Shown one piece after another: positions 58,660 through 64,000 of a DNA stretch of 64,000 nucleotides (position 1 is the stretch's first letter; each line of letters starts with the position of its first letter). The notes below the pieces were generated by a model that did no database searches, was not told the DNA's origin, and worked only from the letters and a program-made list of their open reading frames with translations. Location: contig NW_004955404.1 in NCBI RefSeq assembly GCF_000276665.1, positions 31,853,667 through 31,917,666 on the forward strand. Reading direction: 5' to 3'. The translations under genes and the position numbers were made by a program. Source of the stretch: Chinchilla lanigera (taxonomy: Eukaryota; Chordata; Mammalia; Rodentia; Chinchillidae).

Positions 58660-58763
58660 TTTTGTTTGTTTTTTTGTTTTGTTTTTCTTCTGGTACCAGG
58701 AATCAAACTCACAACCTGTGCTTGCCAGGCAGGTGCTTTGCCACTGAGTTAAATCCCCAGCCC
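58660..58763 (-). mobile_element. ID SINE, minus strand, with target-site duplication
   Basis: T-rich start, TGGTACCAGGAATCAAACTC (B box reversed), CTTGCCAGGCAGGTGCTTTG and TTAAATCCCCAGCCC (head reversed). TTCAGGCTGATCT is exactly repeated at 58647-58659 and 58764-58776. It is more diverged from the plus-strand ID copies than they are from each other. Confidence 0.94.
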
Positions 58764-58779
58764 TTCAGGCTGATCTGTA

Positions 58780-59395
58780 ACTTGTTCATAAACACAGTGT
58801 ATTGGGTCCTTTTTCCTACAATCTTTCAATTAAACACTAGTTGGTGATGACATTTGGTAATATATTATTCAGAATTAAATCAGTGCCCCTTGTGTGCACC
58901 TTGCAGGCAACATGGTAGAACCCCTGACTCTTATAGTTCTGGAAGCTATTTCTCTTGATGAGGAGAAGGTTGCTGAATCAAAATAACTTTTATTGGAGAC
59001 AAACCTCAATCATAAGTTTCAACTTTTATAGATACAGTAGGAATTATTTAATATTTTGGGGGAAATCACAAATCAAGTTTAGCTTTTAGAAAAGTAAATC
59101 TGGCATTTGTAATGCAAAAGTATTATAAGGGAAAACTAGTAAGTTTGTACTGAATTTATTCGTTCTATATCATATGTATAGATTTGATCAGTAAGCAATC
59201 ATTTGTTTATTTCTAAGACACATATAATACACACATGAAAGAGAAACAGGAGAAAGATACAGTCCAACACAGTCTACCAAGTTCCCTCTTCTATTTAAGT
59301 CTCCTTTAGCATGACAATTCAGCTCCTCACATACCATGAAGCATCTTTATTTTGTACACAGGGCTATTATAACAGAAAGTATATCATAAATGATT
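58780..59395. other. No recognisable feature
   Basis: Unique-looking AT-rich sequence. Confidence 0.4.
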
Positions 59396-59399
59396 TAAA

Positions 59400-59605
59400 T
59401 GGTACACTCTTCTAAGTGTGCTATCACTGCTAACTCATTTATTCTTCTTCTGAACTCTTTGAAATCATACTTCCATCATCAATTTATAAATGAGGAAACT
59501 CAGGGACAGAGCATTGATGTAATATGTATGGTATCCCACAGCTGGTAAGCAGTGAGCTCAGTGGTCTGGTTTTAATGTGATTGGTCTGAGCATCTTCACT
59601 GTGCT
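59400..59605 (-). repeat. MIR SINE, antisense
   Basis: TCTTCTAAGTGTGCTATCAC, TAACTCATTTATTCTTCTTC, AATTTATAAATGAGGAAACT, ACAGCTGGTAAGCAGTGAG and a CTTCACTGTGCTGCC end match the reverse complement of MIR in order. Confidence 0.82.
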
Positions 59606-59609
59606 GCCT

Positions 59610-61060
59610 CAGCAGAGTTAGGGCAATAAAAACTCCCTCAATGTAACTGTGAAGAAACTGGCCCCTCCTTCACAACCTGGTGTCACAGATGTTTATATCC
59701 CTGTAAGCAGCCTCCTTCCATGGGAATAAGGGCTGAAAGACAGAAATAGCAAATCTGGATGTTTGCTTCCATTTTAAGAGCAAATATGCTTCAGCTGAGA
59801 AGTGTATTAAATAGGTGAAGTCACTCTTCTATCAAAACAAGCTGAAAGTGGAGTTTAATTTGTTTTCCTTTTTAAGAAATTTTTTCTAGTCTATTTTTGC
59901 AAAGTATGTTATTAATAAATTATTTTTAAAAATGCAATTTTCATTTGACTTAAGCAGTCATCAGTTCATAGCTAGACTTTACATCTGAAAACATTTTTTA
60001 ATGTTCAATTTTATGACTTGTCCATTTGCAGCTGATTATTCATAGAAGTTATGTTCTATAAAATTACCACTAATGATGTATTTATGAATAATGAACCTTT
60101 GCTCCTAAGGAAATACAGAGTTTAGCACCTTTGAGCCTTTAACACAACATTTATATCAAGCACTTAGTATGTAGCCTTGTCTTATGTGTACTTCTGTTTA
60201 AGTACAATTTATTTAAATTATATTGCTTATTCATCATTGAGGTCACAGCCAGCAGTACTATAGAAGGGCTACAACATATGTCTGAATGAACCTTATCTAA
60301 CATGTAAGCTTTTGCATGGGGCACATCGTGGTCTTCATGTATCTAGGAATATAATACTTATACTCAACAGCCATTTTTAACATTAAGATCATTAACAAAA
60401 TGGTCTTACATAAAACACTTAGCAGTAAGTGGATCATGAAAAGAATATTTGTGTTTAGTATGAGAATTGAACTATGAAAACAAAAGATCACCTTGTTTGA
60501 ATATAGCCAGGAATGGACTTTAGAAAACTCAAATCTTTCCTCACAGCCGCATGCTCACAGTGACCTTAAAAGGGCCATACCCAACAATTTGAAACCTATA
60601 AATCAATTTAAGCAAGTAGGTAAGTCCCCAAAGATAGAGTCTATGAACAGTGAGGACCAACTCTGTCATCTGCCTTTCCATTTTATTAAAACCCCAAGAT
60701 TGCTATTTTGTGAAGATAGCAATTGTGATGGACTTTATGATTAACAATGATAACTGAAAAACTGAGAGATCTTTGATATTTTTCCAAAGGGCAGTATTTC
60801 TCCAAGTGTCATAATATTTTGGATTATCTTTTAAAGATGAGATTCAGAATTGTTGTTCTGATGGTTAAGAGTACTCTTGCTAAAAGATGTTAATTGTATT
60901 AACTGAGTTTGAAGCCTGTGCGTTTCCTTTCCTTTATCTCTTAGGATTGGTGAGGCTTTTAGGCACTACAATATATAAATCCTTACAAAAAAGTTTAAAA
61001 CATCTTTATATAAATATCTGCTGAAGAAAAGAAAATTAGACAAGCTGCAGAAGACCAAAG
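59610..61060. other. No recognisable feature
   Basis: About 1.4 kb. The 83-codon plus frame at 60493-60744 has no recognisable domain. Confidence 0.4.
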
Positions 61061-61064
61061 ACAA

Positions 61065-61480
61065 GTCTTACTGGTAAGCAAACTGAAAATAAAGCAAGAA
61101 TAAACTTGGGGGCTAGCTTTTTAACAGAAACTAGGAAAATCAAAATACAGAAGATTATCATGTTTAGTGATCTGACAAGACAGAACAGTTAAGCTGGAAT
61201 TATACATGTTGAGAAAATATCCTTCAAAACTGAAGTCTATGTAAAGACTTTACAGTCAAAGAAAATATTAGACAATTTAAAACTAGCATATCTTCAGTAC
61301 AAAAATTTTAGGAAGTTCTTCAGTCTTACAAAAAATAAACCTTGACAGAAATTACAGAAAGGAATAAGGAAATATAGCAATAAAATGCAATGGAAAATAC
61401 ATGTGTGGGTATAGATAATATGTACTGAATCTTTACTATAAGAATTATAATGTCTTACAGTGTTTATAATTTAGGTTAGA
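61065..61480 (+). mobile_element. Old L1M element, plus strand, part before a nested insertion
   Basis: AGAAAATATCCTTCAAAACT, GAAGTCTATGTAAAGAC and TAGGAAGTTCTTCAGTCTTA follow the ORF1-side region of old L1M elements, as in the copy at 29330-30965. It appears to resume at 63410 after a younger L1. Confidence 0.65.
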
Positions 61481-61484
61481 AATA

Positions 61485-62183
61485 AGGTATGTGCTTCTTT
61501 ATAGCTAAGTAGTACTCCACTGTATAAAAATACCACATCTTTTTTATCCATTCCTCAGTTGATGGACATTTGGGTTATTTCCAAGATTTAGCTATGACGT
61601 ATTGTGCTGCTATAAAAATGGTATTGCTGTGGTATGTTGTTTTTAATTCTTCTCAGAAAATGCCCAGAAGGGGAATAATTGGGTCAAATGGGACCTCTAA
61701 TGCTAGTTTTTTGAGGAATCTCCACACTGATTTCCACAATGGTTGTATCAATCTACGTTACCACTAACAGTGGAGAAGGGTTCCTCTTTCCTCAGAGTCC
61801 CACCAGCATTTGTTATTGGTTGATTTCTTGACGATAGCCTTTCTTTCTGTAGCTAGATGGAATCTTAGTGTTGTTTTAATTTGAATTTATTGACTTACTA
61901 GTGATGTTGCCCATTTTTCATATATTTATTTGCCATTTGTATTTCTTCATCTGAGAAGTATGTATTCATCTTTTTGGATTGGGTCCTTAAACTTGGGGTG
62001 CCCTATCTTTTTTCAGTTCTTTATATGTTCCCCATAGAAGTCCTTTGTCTGAGGGATAGTTGGCTAAATTTTTTTCCAATATGTGGGTTTTTTTTTCACT
62101 CTGTTGGTGATTTTCTTTGAAGTGCAAAACCTTTTTAATAAGATGAGACTCCAGTTGTTGATTTTTTGAAGTACTTCCCATGT
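61485..62183 (-). mobile_element. Inverted 5' part of a younger L1 (ORF2 C-terminal region)
   Basis: Collinear with 36178-36890 of the full-length L1 and in the same (minus) orientation: ATAGCTAAGTAGTACTCCAC, CAGTTGATGGACATTTGGGT, GGGAATAATTGGGTCAAATG, CATCTGAGAAGTATGTATTC and AATAAGATGAGACTCCAGTT. The minus frame at 61987-62205 encodes a piece of the ORF2p end (ILEKNLANYPSDKGLLWGTY). The adjoining 3' part is in the opposite orientation. Confidence 0.9.
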
Positions 62184-63365
62184 GGTTATAGGTAAATGGA
62201 TGCAACTAGAGACCATACCCATAGGTGAAACAACTCAGACTCACATGTGTAAACATTGTATTATCCCTCTAGTGTAAGTGAAAGAGGCAATAAGATCCAA
62301 AATGCACAACAGGTATTGTGAAAGGGAAAGAAGCTGCTCAAAAGGAAAGAACAACTGAGATGGGGAAAGGAGAAAAGAAAGAAGGGAAAAAAATATATAT
62401 ATACATACAAAATAGCTAAGATAATTATGCTACTAATTTCTTTGAGTTCATTATAAGAAATGGTTTGTGATTATATTGTTTGATCAATTTTGCATGTGTA
62501 TGTCTTGTAATCTGAGGAACTACTTTGAAGATAACAGTATGCAATATAATAACCATTGTTAATTTCCTATTATCTTGTTTTGAAATTCTGTGTCATTGTT
62601 TTTATTGTTTTTCTCCTTTTAAAATAAAAAATATGGAAAGGAGAACTAAAAAAGCAATAAGTTATGTGAAAATAATAAGCAAGAGAACAAAAGTGATTAA
62701 AATTACTTGGTCAAAATAGGATATAATAAATGAAGGATGTGCATTATAAATTATAGAATAACCACTGAATAATAATAATACTAATAATGCTAATAATAAT
62801 ATATATAAATAAACAACTGGGATGAGGGAAAAAAGAAAAAATGCAGGGAAAACATGTATATGTATGTATATATATGTATATGTATATATGTATATATACA
62901 CACACACATACACACACACACAAGATAGCTAAGATAGTTGTAGTACTAATTTCTATTGGTTTATTGAAAGGAACAGTTAATGCTTTAATTATTTTTCTTC
63001 ACCAGTGTTGCATGCTTATATCTGGTAATTGGAACATCTAATTTGACAACAACGATATGCAATATAACAACAATTGTTGAAATCCTACCATCTTCTTTAA
63101 TGAAGCTCTGTATTGCTTCTAATTTTTTTAATATTTGTTATTATCTTTAACTGTTTGATTAATCTTGCATTGTTACATCTGGTAATCTGAGAAACTTTGT
63201 TGAAGATAACGATATGTAATATAACAGCCATTGTTAATTCTTATCATCTTGTTTTGAAATCCAGTATCTTTTTATTGTTTTTGTGTTACTTTATTTTTGT
63301 TTTGTTGTTGTTACTTTTTTCTCTTTGAAATTAAAAATATATAACTAAAATAAGAAAAAAGAATA
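62184..63365 (+). mobile_element. 3' part of the younger L1, plus strand
   Basis: Starts GTGGTTATAGGTAAATGGAT, the sequence that in the full-length L1 follows directly on the inverted segment (minus strand around 36155). It continues with CACATGTGTAAACATTGTAT and AACAACTGAGATGGGG. The 3'UTR body appears twice: 62405-62640 (one TGCATGTGTATGTCTTGTAA unit) and 62815-63300 (two units), each ending in TTATCTTGTTTTGAAAT.C. No stretch is open for long. Confidence 0.88.
62852..62922. repeat. (TA/TG)n(CA)n simple repeat
   Basis: ATGTATATGTATATAT-type repeats followed by CACACACACATACACAC, inside the L1 3'UTR. Confidence 0.9.
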
Positions 63366-63404
63366 ATAAACAGTATTTTTAAGACAAGAAAAAAGAATCA
63401 AAGA

Positions 63405-64000
63405 CCAAAGTCAAAAAGGAAATAAATAACAAAGATGTAAACATAAACTCAACAATATCCTTACTTACAATAAATGTGGCTAAACATCCATCTAAAAGAT
63501 AAGATACCAACTTGGATTAAAAAGCAAAACATCAACACTCAAATGTATGTTCTTTATAAGAAATAGATGGGAAACAGATTGACAAAAGAGTAAGTTGGAA
63601 GTAAAATATAAAAAAGTACAATAAAAACCCTAACTATGAAAATCCCTAATGCATCCATATAAAGACAGAAGCTACTCTGAGGTAATATATAATAAAAAAA
63701 ATCCAAAACTAACAATAAAAATGCACATTTATAATCCGAGATGAATATTTAACATATTTCTCTGTATTACAGATAAAATATTCAAAGATCACTAATGATA
63801 TGGAGGATTTGTGTATTACACTTATCATATTTGACCAAATTGAAATATATGTAACTATTGTGTCATGAAATTCAGAATCACATTTTTTTCTGAGTGCCAA
63901 TGGAATCTGCACAAAAATAGAACATACACTGGACAATAATAAATTAATATACAGCAATTTTCAAAGAATAAAATAATATGGAATATGTTCTCTGAACATA
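63405..64000 (+). mobile_element. Old L1M element, plus strand, part after the nested insertion
   Basis: GATGTAAACATAAACTCAAC, ATAAATGTGGCTAAACATCC, AAAAGATAAGATACCAACTT and, near the window end, GAACATACACTGGACAATAA, AATATGTTCTCTGAAC follow the endonuclease region of old L1M ORF2. The element runs off the window edge. Minus-strand frames are shadows. Confidence 0.68.

Noticed and set aside
62662..63041. Frames on both strands rich in Tyr, Ile, Val and His-Thr repeats
   Set aside because: They only translate the TA/CA simple repeat in the L1 3'UTR.
1..64000. CRISPR array, operon, riboswitch or other prokaryote-type system
   Set aside because: The window is mammalian repeat-rich DNA; no regularly spaced repeat-spacer pattern or compact gene cluster exists.

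Overview
The window looks like rodent nuclear DNA and is non-coding throughout: I can defend no complete host protein gene. It is AT-rich, lacks long open frames, and consists of interspersed repeats in several age layers. The rodent assignment rests on B1-type SINEs (7SL-derived, with an internal repeat of roughly 29 bp) and on ID-type SINEs (tRNA-Ala/BC1-like head, A-rich tail). The ID variant reads TAGCTCAGYGGCACAGCG and TGCCTGGCAAG, which is not the usual mouse or rat form. A non-murid rodent, perhaps a castorimorph such as beaver, is my guess; I cannot prove it here.

Layout. 1-11 kb: mostly unannotated sequence with an ID SINE, three B1 SINEs, MIR/L2 relics, an old L1 3' end and an LTR fragment. 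11-26 kb: a 184-bp tail-only L1 insertion, old LTR fragments, a (CT)n(GT)n microsatellite, two solo MaLR-type LTRs each with a perfect 5-bp target-site duplication (16.7 and 21.3 kb), a third related LTR at 25.6 kb, two copies of another old LTR-like repeat (19.1 and 23.2 kb), and a weak candidate coding exon at 18.27-18.43 kb. 26-35 kb: L2 and L1M relics, two L1 3' ends on the minus strand (one broken by a solo-LTR-like block), an MLT1-like LTR and an L2 tail. 35.49-41.73 kb: a full-length minus-strand L1 between perfect 14-bp duplications, with decayed ORF1 and ORF2 and a tandemly duplicated 5' end. 42-55 kb: mostly unique sequence with MIR/L2/hAT relics, a 69-bp inverted duplication (44.2/45.5 kb) and three same-strand ID SINEs. 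55.68-57.93 kb: a complete MaLR-type element (LTR, internal region, LTR) flanked by ATTAG. 58-64 kb: an ID SINE, a MIR, then an old plus-strand L1M interrupted by a younger L1 with an inverted 5' part.

Functionally this is an intergenic or deep-intronic landscape. The recognisable genes belong to transposons and are broken. The most interesting items are structural records of retrotransposition and repair: the inverted L1, the duplicated L1 5' end, the solo and complete LTRs, and two local segment copies. I found no tRNA or rRNA gene, no CRISPR array, no CpG island and no convincing new system.
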